64,000 bases of DNA from Rubrivivax sp. (GTDB lineage Bacteria > Pseudomonadota > Gammaproteobacteria > Burkholderiales > Burkholderiaceae_C): positions 65,425 to 129,424 of the forward strand of contig JADJYX010000040.1 in the NCBI GenBank assembly GCA_016719535.1. The letters run 5' to 3'. The notes under the pieces were generated by a model. It was not told the DNA's origin and did no database searches. It was given only the letters and a program-made list of their open reading frames with translations. Positions 47,579 to 58,047 of the stretch are shown piece after piece; the stretch's first letter is position 1; every line of letters begins with the position of its first letter. Made by a program: the position numbers and the translations under genes.

Positions 47579-49061
47579 TCAGACCCGCCGCGCGCGCCCG
47601 GCCCAGTAGGGCTCGCGCAGCAGCCGCTTGAAGATCTTGCCGGTGTCCTCGCGCGGCAGGCTGTCGTGGAAGCTGACGACGCGGGGCACCTTGTAGCCCG
47701 CGATGCGCTCGTGCAGCCAGGCGCGCACGCCTTCGGCGGTGAGCGCGGCGGCGGGCAGCGGCTGCACCGCCGCGGCCAGTGATTCACCGAACTCGTCGTC
47801 GGGGATGCCGAAGACCGCGCAGTCGGCCACGCCGGGCATGCCGTGCAGCACGGCCTCGACCTCCGCCGGATAGATGTTGACGCCGCCGCTGATCACCATG
47901 TCGGCCTGGCGGTCGACGATGAAGAGGAAGCCTTCTTCGTCGAGGTAGCCGATGTCGCCCATGGTCTTGAGGCCGTGCAGCTCCATCTCGGCGCGCGCCT
48001 CGGGGTTGCCGATGTAGCTGAAATCGGCGAAGGCCGGCTGGTCGATATAGATCAGCCCGGGCGTGCCGGGGGGCCGTTCGTGGCCGTCGTCGTCGAGGAT
48101 CTTCAGCGTCACCCCCGGCAGCACGGCGCCGGCCGAGCCCGGCTTGCGCAGCGCCTGTTCGCTGGTCAGCAGCGTCATGTAGCCGAGTTCGCTGGAGCCG
48201 TAGCACTCGTTGATGACCGGCCCCCACCAGTCGATCATCGCGCGCTTGACCTCCGGCGGGCAGGGGCTGCCGGTGCTGGCCACCATCTTCATCGACGAGA
48301 GGTCGTAGCGCGCGCGCACCGCGGGCGGCAGCGCCAGCATGCGCACATACATGGTGGGCACCAGGTAGGCATGCGTGAGGCGGTGCCGGTCGATCAGCTG
48401 CAGCGTGCGCTCGGCGTCGAAGCGATCCTCCAGGACCAGCGTGCCGCCGACCTGCGCCACGCCCAGCGCATAGCTGTTGGGCGCGCTGTGGTACAGCGGC
48501 GCATTCAGCAGCGCCTTCATGCCGGGCTCGATGCCGTAGGCCAGGCGGCGCAGCGCCAGCGACGAGACCTGCTGCGCCGGCGTCATCGGATGGCGCAGGA
48601 TGCCCTTGGGCCGGCCGGTGGTGCCCGAGGTATAGAACATGGCGCCGCGCGGCTGCCGCCGGCGGCGTGCCGATGGGCGCGGCGGCATCGCGCAGCGGCT
48701 CCCAGGCCGTCACGCCGGGGTGCGTGCCGCGCACCGCATGGACGGTGGCCGCGCCGGCATCGAGCCCGTCCAGCGCGGCAAGCAGCGCGGCATCGGCGAT
48801 GAAGAGCCGGGCGCCGCTGTTGGACAGGATGTGGTGCACCTCGTCGGTCTTGAAGTGCCAGTTGACCGGCACCCACTGCGCGCCCAGGTGGCGCACCGCC
48901 AGCAGCAGCTCCAGCGCCTCGGGGCTGTTGCGCATCATCAGCGCCACCACATCGCCGTCGCCGATGCCCGCGGCCTGCAGCACCGCGGCCGAGCGCCTGC
49001 AGCGCAGGTCGAAGTCATCGGCGGCGATCGTCTCGCCCTTGAAGGTGAGGGTGGTCTTCAT
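47579..49061 (-). pseudogene. acyl-CoA synthetase (AMP-forming), one frameshift
   Basis: Activates a carboxylic acid to its CoA ester. The first part runs from MKTTLTFKGETIAADDFDLR to GTPPAA, and a single-base shift near 48650 moves to the frame with MFYTSGTTGRPKGI, YGSSELG and ISGGVNIYPAEVEAVL, ending TGKIFKRLL. All core ANL motifs exist across the two frames. The shift falls in a run of GCC/GGC repeats, so sequencing error is likely. Substrate unknown; nearby acyl-CoA dehydrogenase and SDR suggest a shared catabolic route. Confidence 0.85.
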
Positions 49062-49144
49062 GCGCGGTCTCCTGCCGGGCATTGTGCGGCGCCGGCCTCC
49101 CGTATGCTGCACCCGCGCCGCCGGCGCCCATCCCTGCCCATCCC

Positions 49145-50344
49145 TTGACCCCGACCCCACCCCGCGGCCTGCTGGTCGCCAACCTGCTCGGCCAGCTCGC
49201 CTTCGGGCTGCTGGCGATGACCATCTGCATCCCGTCGATGGCGCAATGGGGAATGCTCTTCGGCGCCAGCCAGGCGCAGGTGCAGCTCACATTCAGCGGC
49301 TACGTGGTGGCCTATGGCGGCCTGCAGCTGCTGTATGGCCCGCTGTCCGACCGCCTGGGGCGCAAGCGCGTGCTGCTGGCGGGCCTGGCGCTGGGCTTTG
49401 CCGGCTCGGTGCTGGCGGCGCTGGCGCCCGGGCTCGGCTGGCTGATCGCCGCGCGCGTGCTGCAGGGGGCGGGCGCGGCGGCCGGCATGGTGGTCGGCCG
49501 CGCGCTGGTGCAGGACCTGTTCGCCGGCCCCGAGCGCACGCGCGTGATGGCCTGGATCGGCATGGCGATGGGTGTCTGCCCACCGCTGGCCGCCATCGTC
49601 GGCGGGCAGCTGCACGTGCGGCTGGGCTGGCAGGCGAGCTTCGTGCTCATCGCCGCGCTGGCGCTGCTGCTGGCGCTGGCCGCCTGGCGCGGCCTGCCCG
49701 ATGCCGCCCCGCGAACCGCGGCCGCGCCCGGCGCGCCGCGCTGGTGGCAGGCGATGGGATCGTCGTATGCGCGCCTGGCGCGCGAGCCGGTCTTCGTGCT
49801 GCACGTGGTGATCCTGGCGATGACCACCGCCACCTTCTATGCCTTCCTCAGCGGCGCGCCGCTGGTGCTGGGCAGCCTGGGCGTCGGCCCCGAGGGCATC
49901 GGCTGGTATATCGCCTGCATCCCGCTGCCCTACATCGCCGGCAATTACCTCACCGCCCGGCTGGTGCGGCGCACCGGCGAGCGCCGCGTGATGGCGATCG
50001 GCCAGGCGCTGACGGTGGCCGGGTTGCTGCTCACCATCGGTCTGGCGCTGGCCGGCTGGCATGCGCCGCTGGCCTTCGTGGGGCCGCTGATGCTGCTGGG
50101 CCTGGGCCACGGGTTGCTGATGCCGGCCACGCTGTCGGGCACGGTGGGCGTGCTGCCGGCGCTGGCCGGCGCCGCCGCCGCCGTGGGTGGCCTGATGCAG
50201 CAGTTGGTGGGTGCCACCGGCGCCTGGGTGGTCGGGCTGGTGCCGCACCAGGGTGCGCTCAACCTGGGCCTGCTGATGCTGGGGTCGACGCTGGTGGCGG
50301 TGGCGGCGCAGGTGCTGCTGCGCCGCACCGGCGCGAGGCCCTGA
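49145..50344 (+). CDS. Bcr/CflA-type MFS multidrug transporter
   Basis: A 399-residue, 12-helix inner-membrane exporter. SDRLGRKRVLLAGL (MFS motif A) follows helix 2, and the helix-5 GxGxxxGPxxGG-like stretch is present as GMAMGVCPPLAAIVGGQL. The overall pattern is that of Bcr/CflA drug-proton antiporters. No ATG fits; TTG at 49145 or 49082 is used, and I prefer the former, which places the first helix near the N-terminus. Divergent from the synthetase gene. Confidence 0.82.
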   Translation: MTPTPPRGLLVANLLGQLAFGLLAMTICIPSMAQWGMLFGASQAQVQLTFSGYVVAYGGLQLLYGPLSDRLGRKRVLLAGLALGFAGSVLAALAPGLGWLIAARVLQGAGAAAGMVVGRALVQDLFAGPERTRVMAWIGMAMGVCPPLAAIVGGQLHVRLGWQASFVLIAALALLLALAAWRGLPDAAPRTAAAPGAPRWWQAMGSSYARLAREPVFVLHVVILAMTTATFYAFLSGAPLVLGSLGVGPEGIGWYIACIPLPYIAGNYLTARLVRRTGERRVMAIGQALTVAGLLLTIGLALAGWHAPLAFVGPLMLLGLGHGLLMPATLSGTVGVLPALAGAAAAVGGLMQQLVGATGAWVVGLVPHQGALNLGLLMLGSTLVAVAAQVLLRRTGARP

Positions 50345-50376
50345 GCTTCCATGCCGCCCGGTGTCACGATGCACGC

Positions 50377-51539
50377 TCAGGCCTTGTCCATCGCACGCGC
50401 GATCAGCTCCTTCATCACCTCGTTGCTGCCGCCGTAGATGCGGCCCACGCGCTGGTCGGCATACAGGCGGGCGATCGGGTAGTCGTTCATGTAGCCGTAG
50501 CCGCCGAAGAGCTGCAGGCAGGCATCGACCACCTTGCCGACGGTGTCGGACACCCACCACTTGGCCATCGCCGAGGTGGCGTTGTCGAGCTCGCCGCGCA
50601 GCGCGCGGCCCACGCATTCGTCGACGAAGCACCGGGCCACCGTGGCCAGCGTCTGGCATTCGGCGAGCACGAAGCGCGTATTCTGCATCTGCATCAGCGG
50701 CTGGCCGAAGACCTGGCGCTGCTTCACGTAGGCCAGCGTCTCGTGAATGGCGCGCTGCAGCGTGGCGATGCCGCCGACGGCGATGATCAGCCGCTCCTGG
50801 GGCAGCTGCTCCATCAGCTGGCGAAAGCCCTGCCCCTCCTCAGTGCCCAGCAGGTGGCTGCGCGGCACGCGCATGTCCTCGAAGAAGAGCTCGCAGGTGT
50901 CGATGGTGTGCTGGCCCACCTTGTCGAGCAGCCGGCCGCGGCGGAACCCCGGCAGGCCATCCACCTCGGCCATCACCAGGCTCAGGCCCTTGCCGCCGGC
51001 CGCCTCGCCGGTGCGGCAGACGATGCACACCAGGTTGGCATGGAAGCCGTTGGTGATGAAGGTCTTGGCGCCGTTGATCACATAGTGGTCGCCGTCCGTG
51101 GCGGCGCGCGTGCGCACGGCCTGCAGGTCGGTGCCGCAGCCGGGCTCGGTCATCGCGATCGCGCTGACGATCTCGCCGCTGGCCATCTTCGGCAGCCAGC
51201 GCTGCTTCTGCCATTCGGTGCCATAACGCAGGATGTAGTGCGCGACGATGCCGCTGTGCACGCTGTTGGAAAAGCCGCCCGCCATCTTCAGCGCCAGCGC
51301 CTGCGTGATCGCCACCTCGTGGCCGAAGTGGCCACCGCCGCCGCCATGGGCCTCGGGGATGCTGGCGCACAGCAGCCCGGCGGCGCCGGCCTTGTTCCAG
51401 ATGTCGCGGTCGCCGCGGCGCTGGGCGCGCCAGCGCGCGTCGTGCGGCAGGCATTCGCGCTCGGCGAAGCGCGTGGCGGTATCGGCCAGGGCTTGCAGGT
51501 CGTCGGTAAACCAGGCGGGGCGGGGCTGGGCAGGCTCAT
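50377..51539 (-). CDS. acyl-CoA dehydrogenase, 5' end possibly frameshifted
   Basis: FAD enzyme oxidising an acyl-CoA to the 2-enoyl-CoA. From FTDDLQALADTATRFAERE onward the frame is intact: GCGTD in AMTEPGCGTDLQAV, NGAKTFITNG, the catalytic-base region QERLIIAVGG, and GGYGYMNDYPIARLYAD with VGRIYGGSNEVMKEL at the end, like long-chain or isovaleryl-CoA enzymes. No in-frame start codon lies close; the best ATG (51537-51539) is in a neighbouring frame, so a one-base error in the first ten codons is likely. Divergent from the SDR gene. Confidence 0.85.
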
Positions 51540-51670
51540 GGTGGTGGCTCGCGGCGCGGGTTGATCGGTCGAAGGTGAAGGCGAAGGCAACCCTCGTCAA
51601 AACCCGATGGTGCCGGGCCCGGCACACGGGCATGCTGGCCGGCGACGAAGTCGTCGCAGGAGATCGACGC

Positions 51671-52583
51671 ATGGGTTCGATGATGCAGGACAAGGTGGTG
51701 GTGGTGACGGGCGCCGGCGGCGGCATCGGCCGCGACATCGCGCTGGCACTGGCCGCCGAAGGCGCGCGCGTGGTGGTCAACGACCTCGGCACCTCGTCCA
51801 CCGGCGAAGGCGCCAGCGCCGGGCCGGCGCTGCAGGTGGTCGACGAGATCCGCGCCGCCGGCGGCGAGGCGGTGGCCAATGCCGACAGCGTGTCGGAAGC
51901 CGCGGCCGCGTCGCGCATCGTGCAATGCGCGCTCGACCATTTCGGCCGCATCGACGGCGTCGTCAACAACGCCGGCATCCTGCGCGACCGCTTCTTCCAC
52001 AAGATGAGCGTCGACGAATTCGACGCCGTCGTGAAGGTGCATCTGTACGGCAGCTGGTTCGTCAGCCGCCGCGGCGCCGCACTTCAAGGAACAGAACAGC
52101 GGTGCGATGGTGCACATGACCAGCACCAGCGGGCTGATCGGCAATTTCGGCCAGGCCAACTACAGCGCCGCCAAGCTCGGCCTGGTGGCGCTGAGCAAGA
52201 GCATCGCGCTCGACATGCAGAAGTTCGGCGTGCGCAGCAACTGCATCGCGCCCTTCGCCTGGAGCCGCATGATCGGCACCATCCCGACCGAGACGCCCGA
52301 GGAACAGCAGCGCGTCGAGCGCATGAAGCGCATGACGCCGGCCAGGATCGCGCCGCTGGCGGTCTACCTGCTGAGCGACGCCGCCGCCGACGTCAGCGCG
52401 CAGGTCTTCGCGGTGCGCAACAACGAGATCTTCCTGATGAGCCAGCCGCGGCCGCTGCGCAGCGTGCACCGCAGCGAGGGCTGGACGCCGCAGGGCATCG
52501 CCGAGCACGGCATGCCGGCGCTGAAGGCCAGCTTCGTGCCGATGGACCGCTCGGCCGATGTGTTCTGCTGGGACCCGGTCTGA
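51671..52583 (+). pseudogene. short-chain dehydrogenase (3-hydroxyacyl-CoA type), one frameshift
   Basis: NAD(P)-dependent SDR of about 303 residues. The first frame has VVVTGAGGGIGRDIALALA, VNDLGTSSTGEG and NNAGILRDRFFHKM. Near 52075 a one-base shift in a CGCCGCGG run moves to the frame with MTSTSGLIGNFGQANYSAAKLGL, which holds the catalytic Ser, Tyr and Lys. The extended form with RDRFFHKM resembles the dehydrogenase half of multifunctional beta-oxidation proteins. Good GGAG site. Likely an intact gene with a sequencing error. Confidence 0.82.
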
Positions 52584-53013
52584 CGCGGTGACGGTTTCAG
52601 GCGGTGTCCGGCCACAGCTGGCGCCCGCTTGACGCACGGCGGCCTCCGCGCGCAGCCAGCCGGCCAGCGCGGCCTGCGGCAGCGGGGTCACCGCAGCGGC
52701 TTGGTGGCGCGCATTCCGGTGCCGGCGTGCAGCGCCTGGCCCTGTCGAAGCGGTTGACCGACCTCGGACCTGCCATCGGCAGCCTGGCGGCCCTGGGCAT
52801 GGCCGAGGTGCAGGTGGAGGCAGTGACCCCTGCACGCACGATCGCCGCCACGGCCGGCAATGCCGGTCGACGACCCCGGCTGCGCGGCCGCGGAAATGTC
52901 GGCACTTGCCCCGGCTTCACCGCCCTTCATGCCAGCGTCGATGTGCCGATAGTGCGGTCAAGCGTACCCACCGCCGTACCGGTGGGCCCTTTGATCCGAC
53001 CCCGCGAGCCCCC
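52584..53013. other. 430-bp gap without a convincing gene
   Basis: Several overlapping open frames exist but none has a recognisable protein. A 7-bp hairpin, CCCACCG / CGGTGGG, lies at 52967-52986, about 28 bases before the MCP start. No promoter or repeat is obvious. Confidence 0.4.
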
Positions 53014-54585
53014 ATGCATTTGATCAAGAACCTCGCCATCGGCACGCGCCTGGCGCTGGCCTTTGCCCTGTTGCTGGCGCTGACGGCGACGATGGCCACC
53101 GTGGGCGCCTTTGCCGTGCACCGCGTGCACGACAGCGTGCAGACGATCCACGACGACCGTGTGGTGCCGTTGACGCAGCTGCGCCTGGTCAACCGGTGGA
53201 TGATGCGCAACCGCGTGCTGGTGATGGACATGATCGCCGTCCCCGAACCGGCCAATATCGAGAAGCGCCAGGCCGAGTTGCGCGACAACGTCGCCAAGGT
53301 CGGCAAGACCTGGGATGCCTACATGGCGACCTACCTGACGCCGAAGGAAACGGAACTCGCCGCCCGGTTCATCGCCGCCCGCAAGGCCTATGTCGAGCAG
53401 GGCATCCTGCCGGCGGCCGACGCCCTGCGCGCCGGCAAGGTCGACGAGGCGCAGCGCATCTACCGCAGCGCCATCAGCCCGCTGGCACCGGCCACGGAGC
53501 AGCTGATGGAACAGTTGAGCCAGTTGCAGGCCGACGTGGCCGGCGAGGAGTTGCAGGCCGCCACCCTGATGGAAGAGCGCATCAGCCTGGCCATGCTGGT
53601 GGGCACGCTGGCCGCGCTGGCGCTGGGCGGCCTGCTGGCCTGGGGCATCACGCGTTCGGTCACGCAGCCGATCGCCCGCGCGGTCAGCCTGGCTCAGCAG
53701 GTGGCCGCGGGCGACCTGAGCGCGCATGTCGTGATCGACAGCCGTGACGAGACCGGCCAGTTGCTGACCGCGCTGAAGGCCATGAACGACCACCTGGCGG
53801 GCATCGTCGGGCGCGTGCGCCAGGCCAGCGATTCGATCGCCACCGGCTCCAGCCAGATCGCCACCGGCAATGCCGACCTCAGCCAGCGCACCGAGGAACA
53901 GGCGTCCAACCTGCAGCAGACGGCGGCGTCGATGGAACAGCTGACCGCCACCGTCAAGAGCAACGCCGATACCGCGCGCCAGGCCAACCAGCTGGCCAGC
54001 AGCGCCAGCCAGGCGGCGGCACAGGGCGGCAGCGTGGTGGCGCAGGTGGTGACGACGATGGGCGAGATCTCGACCAGCAGCCGCCGCATCGGCGAGATCA
54101 TCGGCACCATCGACGGCATCGCCTTCCAGACCAACATCCTGGCGCTCAATGCCGCGGTGGAGGCGGCACGCGCCGGCGAGCAGGGCCGCGGCTTCGCGGT
54201 GGTGGCCGGCGAGGTGCGCAGCCTGGCGCAGCGGGCCGCCGAGGCGGCGCGCGAGATCAAGACGCTGATCGGCAGCTCGGTCGAGCGCGTCGAGGCCGGC
54301 ACGCGGCTGGTCGGCGAAGCCGGTCAGTCGATGGACGGCCTGGTGACGCAGGTGCGGCGCGTGGCCGACCTGATTGCCGACATCACCGCCGCCAGCACCG
54401 AACAGAGCCAGGGCATCGGCCAGGTCGGCGACGCCGTGGCGCAGCTCGACCAGGTGACGCAGCAGAATGCCGCGCTGGTGGAAGAGAGCGCCGCCGCCGC
54501 CGAGAGCCTGCGCCTGCAGGCCTCCAGCCTGGCCGAGCTGGTGGGCGTCTTCAGGCTGGCGCCGGCCGGCGGCGCGGCCGCCTGA
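53014..54585 (+). CDS. methyl-accepting chemotaxis protein
   Basis: Transmembrane chemoreceptor, 523 residues. TM1 is about residues 12-32, followed by a four-helix-bundle ligand domain (4HB_MCP type, about 33-190), TM2 about 193-213, a HAMP domain to about 266, and the signalling domain with the highly conserved hairpin IDGIAFQTNILALNAAVEAA. No C-terminal NWETF-like pentapeptide is present; the tail ends in Ala/Gly. The ligand is unknown. It converges with the MmgE/PrpD gene. Confidence 0.94.
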   Translation: MHLIKNLAIGTRLALAFALLLALTATMATVGAFAVHRVHDSVQTIHDDRVVPLTQLRLVNRWMMRNRVLVMDMIAVPEPANIEKRQAELRDNVAKVGKTWDAYMATYLTPKETELAARFIAARKAYVEQGILPAADALRAGKVDEAQRIYRSAISPLAPATEQLMEQLSQLQADVAGEELQAATLMEERISLAMLVGTLAALALGGLLAWGITRSVTQPIARAVSLAQQVAAGDLSAHVVIDSRDETGQLLTALKAMNDHLAGIVGRVRQASDSIATGSSQIATGNADLSQRTEEQASNLQQTAASMEQLTATVKSNADTARQANQLASSASQAAAQGGSVVAQVVTTMGEISTSSRRIGEIIGTIDGIAFQTNILALNAAVEAARAGEQGRGFAVVAGEVRSLAQRAAEAAREIKTLIGSSVERVEAGTRLVGEAGQSMDGLVTQVRRVADLIADITAASTEQSQGIGQVGDAVAQLDQVTQQNAALVEESAAAAESLRLQASSLAELVGVFRLAPAGGAAA

Positions 54586-55950
54586 TCACCGCGCCGCCAG
54601 CGGCGGCTGGCCCCGAACCAGCGCGGCGGCCAGTTCACGTGCCGACAGCGTGCGCCAGCCCTCGATCGCGCGCCACAGGGCGTCGGCATCGGAGCGCCCC
54701 AGCAGCGCCGCCGCCTTGGTGCGCAGCCTGGCCTGCTGGGCCGCCAGCGTCAGCTCGGCATCGAGGTCATGGGACTGCGCCAGCTCGCGGCCGTCCTTCA
54801 GCCGCACCGTCACGCGAGACGCGGTATCGGGCAGCGACTCGTCGGTGGCCACGCGCACGCGGTCGCGCAGGGCCACCAGGTCGGGGCGTTCGCAGGCGGT
54901 GTCGGTGTAGGTGGCCAGCGCGCCGGTATCCAGGCCGGCGAAGACCATCGCGGCGGTCAGCCGGTAGCTGAATTTGGCCTCCAGCCCGGTGCGCGGCTGC
55001 TCGAGGTTGCACACCCGCAGCCAGCGCGGGTGCACGGTGAGCGTGATGCGCTCGATGTCACCGGCCTGCAGCGCATGCGCCGCACGCAGCGTGGCCAGCG
55101 CTTCCAGCGCTGCATGGGTGCCGTGACAGCACGCGTGCAGCTTGTACTGCACACGCTCGAAGCGGAAGACCGTGCCCAGGCCGGCGAGCACGGTGTCGAC
55201 ATCGGCATTCGCGCCGGCATGCGTGTCGCCGAAGCCCTGTTCGCATTCCAGCGCATCGGGGCGCGAGACGAAGCCGGCCGCCGCCAGCAGCGCCGCCTCC
55301 ACGCCATTGGCCGCCGCGGTGCCGGCGTGGTACGGCTTGCCCATGGTGCCGAACTGCGACTTCAGCCCCGCCGCGCGCGTGGCCGCAATGCCCAGCGCAT
55401 GGGCGCTGCGATCGGCATCCAGCCCCAGCAGCCGCGCGCAGGCGGCGGCCGCGCCGAAGCTGCCCGCGGTGGCGGTCTGGTGGAAGCCATGCTGGTAGTG
55501 GCTCATGCCCAGCCAGCGGCCGACGCGGCAGGCCGTCTCCAGCCCGAGCAGCGCGGCGTCGAGGAAGGCGGCGCCCGACGCGTCCAGCCGCTCGGCCATC
55601 GCCAGCGCGGCCGGGAAGATGGCCACGCTGGGGTGGCCGATATAGTCGAAATGGGTGTCGTCGTAGTCCAGCGCATGGCTGGTGGCGCCGTTGACCAGCG
55701 CGGCGGCGCGCGCCGGCAGGGCCTGCACCGAACCGAAGACATGGGCCTCGCCGCGGCCGCCGTCGGCCAGCGCCGCCTCACGCACGATGCGCGCCACCGG
55801 CTCGTCGATGCCAGCGCGGCCGCCGGCGGCCCAGTCCAGCAGCGAGCAGCGGGCGATGGCACGCGCGCTGTCGGGGAAGCGCGTCGCATCGGCGCCGGCG
55901 GCAAAGGTGGCGAGGCGGGCGGTGATGCCGGGGGCAGCGGGCGCAGTCAT
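54586..55950 (-). CDS. MmgE/PrpD family protein
   Basis: A 454-residue member of the 2-methylcitrate dehydratase/cis-aconitate decarboxylase family. It has the HALDYDDTHFDYIGHPS active-site loop, GLETACRVG, and KSQFGTMGKPYHAGTAAANG, all typical. Members act on methylcitrate, iminodisuccinate or related tricarboxylates; this one is not in a prp cluster, so the substrate is open. It is divergent from a LysR regulator 81 bp away, which probably controls it. Confidence 0.88.
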   Translation of the reverse strand: MTAPAAPGITARLATFAAGADATRFPDSARAIARCSLLDWAAGGRAGIDEPVARIVREAALADGGRGEAHVFGSVQALPARAAALVNGATSHALDYDDTHFDYIGHPSVAIFPAALAMAERLDASGAAFLDAALLGLETACRVGRWLGMSHYQHGFHQTATAGSFGAAAACARLLGLDADRSAHALGIAATRAAGLKSQFGTMGKPYHAGTAAANGVEAALLAAAGFVSRPDALECEQGFGDTHAGANADVDTVLAGLGTVFRFERVQYKLHACCHGTHAALEALATLRAAHALQAGDIERITLTVHPRWLRVCNLEQPRTGLEAKFSYRLTAAMVFAGLDTGALATYTDTACERPDLVALRDRVRVATDESLPDTASRVTVRLKDGRELAQSHDLDAELTLAAQQARLRTKAAALLGRSDADALWRAIEGWRTLSARELAAALVRGQPPLAAR

Positions 55951-56031
55951 GCCGCGATTGACGCCGATCCGGCGCCGCCGCGCCATTCGCATGGCTGGAA
56001 GCGCCGCTTCGATGGCGATTTAGGATGCCGC

Positions 56032-56931
56032 ATGCACTTCGATCTGACCGACCTGCGGCTGATGGTGCGCGTGGCCGAATGCAACAGCCTGACGCGCGGC
56101 GCCGAGGCGTCGTTCATGTCGCTGCCGGCGGCCAGCACGCGCATCAAGAACCTCGAAGAGAGCGTCGGCGCGCGGCTGTTCAACCGCAGCAGCCAGGGTG
56201 TGACGCTCACCGCGCCCGGCCAGGCCTTCGTGCTGCACGCGCGCACCGTGCTCGGCCAGATCGAGAGCCTGAAGGGCGAGATGCAGGAATATGCCAAGGG
56301 CATCAAGGGCCACCTGCGCGTCTTCGCCAACACCACGGCCTCCAGCGAATTCCTGCCGCCGGTGCTGCGCAGCTATCTGCTGAGCCACCCCGACGTCAAT
56401 ATCGACCTGCGCGAGCGGCTCAGCCACGACATCGTGCGCGCGGTGACCGAGAGCCAGACCGACATCGGCATCGTCGCCGGCACGGTGCGCACCGAAGGGC
56501 TGCAGGTCATCCCCTACCGCGCCGACCGCCTGGTGCTGGTGCTGCCGGCACGGCACGCGCTGGCCCGGCGCAAGGCGGTGGACTTTGCAGAGACGCTGGA
56601 GCTGGACCACGTGGGCCTGCACGAGGCGAGTGCCATCCACGCCTTCCTGCGCCAGATCTGCGACGGCCTGCACCGCCACCTGCGGCTGCGCATCCAGGTG
56701 GGCAATTTCGAGACCGCCTGCCGCATGATCGAGGCCACCGTGGGCGTGGGCATCCTGCCGGAGTCGGCCGCGCGCCGGCACGCGCAGGCGATGGCGATCG
56801 CCATCGTGCCGCTGCGCGACGAGTGGTCGCTGCGCAACCTGAGCATCTGCGTGCGGCAGCTGGACGCGCTGCCGCTGTTTGCGCGCGACCTGGTGGAGTT
56901 GCTGGTGGCCGATGCGTTGTCGGCTGCGTGA
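56032..56931 (+). CDS. LysR-family transcriptional regulator
   Basis: A 299-residue LysR protein. The winged helix reads LRLMVRVAECNSLTRGAEAS and LPAASTRIKNLEESVGARLFNR. The effector domain begins HLRVFANTTASSEFLPPVL, similar to the group that controls short carboxylic-acid or MmgE/PrpD genes. It is divergent from the MmgE/PrpD gene, the likely target. Confidence 0.92.
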   Translation: MHFDLTDLRLMVRVAECNSLTRGAEASFMSLPAASTRIKNLEESVGARLFNRSSQGVTLTAPGQAFVLHARTVLGQIESLKGEMQEYAKGIKGHLRVFANTTASSEFLPPVLRSYLLSHPDVNIDLRERLSHDIVRAVTESQTDIGIVAGTVRTEGLQVIPYRADRLVLVLPARHALARRKAVDFAETLELDHVGLHEASAIHAFLRQICDGLHRHLRLRIQVGNFETACRMIEATVGVGILPESAARRHAQAMAIAIVPLRDEWSLRNLSICVRQLDALPLFARDLVELLVADALSAA

Positions 56932-56940
56932 GGGACCGCG

Positions 56941-57329
56941 ATGACCATTCCGACCTACGACCGCTTCATCGAACCGCTGCTGCGCCTGCTGGACACGCGA
57001 CCGGGTGGCCTGCCCGCACGGGAGGCGCACGAGGTCTTGGCCGATCGGTTCGGGCTGAGTGATGTCGACCGGCAGGAGTTGCTGCCCAGCGGCGCGCAGG
57101 CGGTCTACAAGAACCGCATCGGCTGGGCCCATGACCGCCTCAAGCGCGCCGGTCTGTCCGCCAGCCCGAAGCGGGGGGGGGCGGGGCGGGCCGGGGGTGG
57201 AAGGCCTGGTGCTGGTCGATGGCCGCCGTCTGGCGGCGTTGATGATCGACCACGACGTCGGCGTCACGGCGCGCACCGTGCGCATCCCGGAAGATCGACA
57301 GCGACTATTTCGACGAGGAGGGTGCCTGA
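56941..57329 (+). pseudogene. Mrr restriction endonuclease remnant
   Basis: The first 79 codons encode an Mrr N-terminal winged-helix domain: PTYDRFIEPLLRLLD, LADRFGLSDVDRQELLPSG, then YKNRIGWAHDRLKRAGL. At 57174 a G-rich tract (GGGGGGGGGCGGGGCGGG) begins, and beyond it the frame resumes at VEGLVLVDGRRLAALMIDHDVGV, the extreme C-terminus of Mrr. The whole catalytic domain (about 180 residues) is missing. The last codons also need one more shift to reach the TGA. Either a real deletion or an assembly collapse at the poly-G. Confidence 0.8.
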
Positions 57330-57424
57330 GGGCGGCGGCAGCCGGAGCTCGGCAATGTCGATTGGGAACGGGACCACGTTGTCATCATTGACAACAGATG
57401 CCTTTGACGATAGCGTGATCGTCG

Positions 57425-57720
57425 ATGAAGGCAACCGGGTTGCTCCGACGTCGCATCGTCTACTCGGAGCGCTCGTTTGCCGAGTTGGTCCTGTGGCAGT
57501 TGCCCAGCCGCTGGCGGGTTCGTCGCACGCCTACAAGTACAGGCTGGCGTTCGTCGTCGACGGTGCATGTGTGCTTCGATATGACAACGAGGCGGACAAG
57601 GGCGACCACCGCCATGCCGCGGGCGAGGAAACCCCGTTCGGCTTCGAGTCCCCCGAGCAACTGATGCAGGCCTTCCTGCGTGACATCGCGAGGTATCGAC
57701 GTGAAGACCGTGACGCTTGA
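57425..57720 (+). pseudogene. DUF6516-type toxin, one frameshift
   Basis: A toxin-like protein of about 98 residues. The first frame reads MKATGLLRRRIVYSERSFAE then LVLWQLP, and after a missing base near 57505 the second frame continues QPLAGSSHAYKYRLAFVVDG and YDNEADKGDHRH to the stop. This is the DUF6516 pattern. It overlaps the antitoxin gene that follows. The single lost base in CCCAG suggests sequencing error rather than decay. Confidence 0.7.
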
Positions 57721-58047
57721 TGTTCGAACACCGGAAGAATCCATGGCCGAGTTTGCCCAGGCCTGGAAGTCCGGAAAGGCCACGCGGGGCGACCGCATCT
57801 CCTTCGCGAGCCCGGAGTTGCTTTGGAAAGTGCTGACGGCCAAGCGCTGGGAACTCCTCAAGGCCATGTGTGCCGCCGGGCCGATGACGGTGCGCGAGGC
57901 GGCGCGGCGTGTCGGCCGCGACGTCAAGGCCGTTCACAGTGACATGACGGCGCTCTTCAATGCGGGCGTTCTGGTCCGTACCCGCAGGGGCAGCTCGCAT
58001 TTCCCTACGACGCCGTCAAGGTCGAGTTCATGCTGCAGGCCGCGTAG
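57701..58047 (+). pseudogene. HVO_A0114-type DNA-binding antitoxin, one frameshift
   Basis: A helix-turn-helix protein of about 115 residues paired with the DUF6516 gene. GTG start at 57701 overlaps the toxin stop. The wHTH is MCAAGPMTVREAARRVGRD then VKAVHSDMTALFNAGVL; near 57985 a one-base shift leads to QLAFPYDAVKVEFMLQAA and the stop at 58045. Together the pair is a putative toxin-antitoxin module. Confidence 0.7.
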
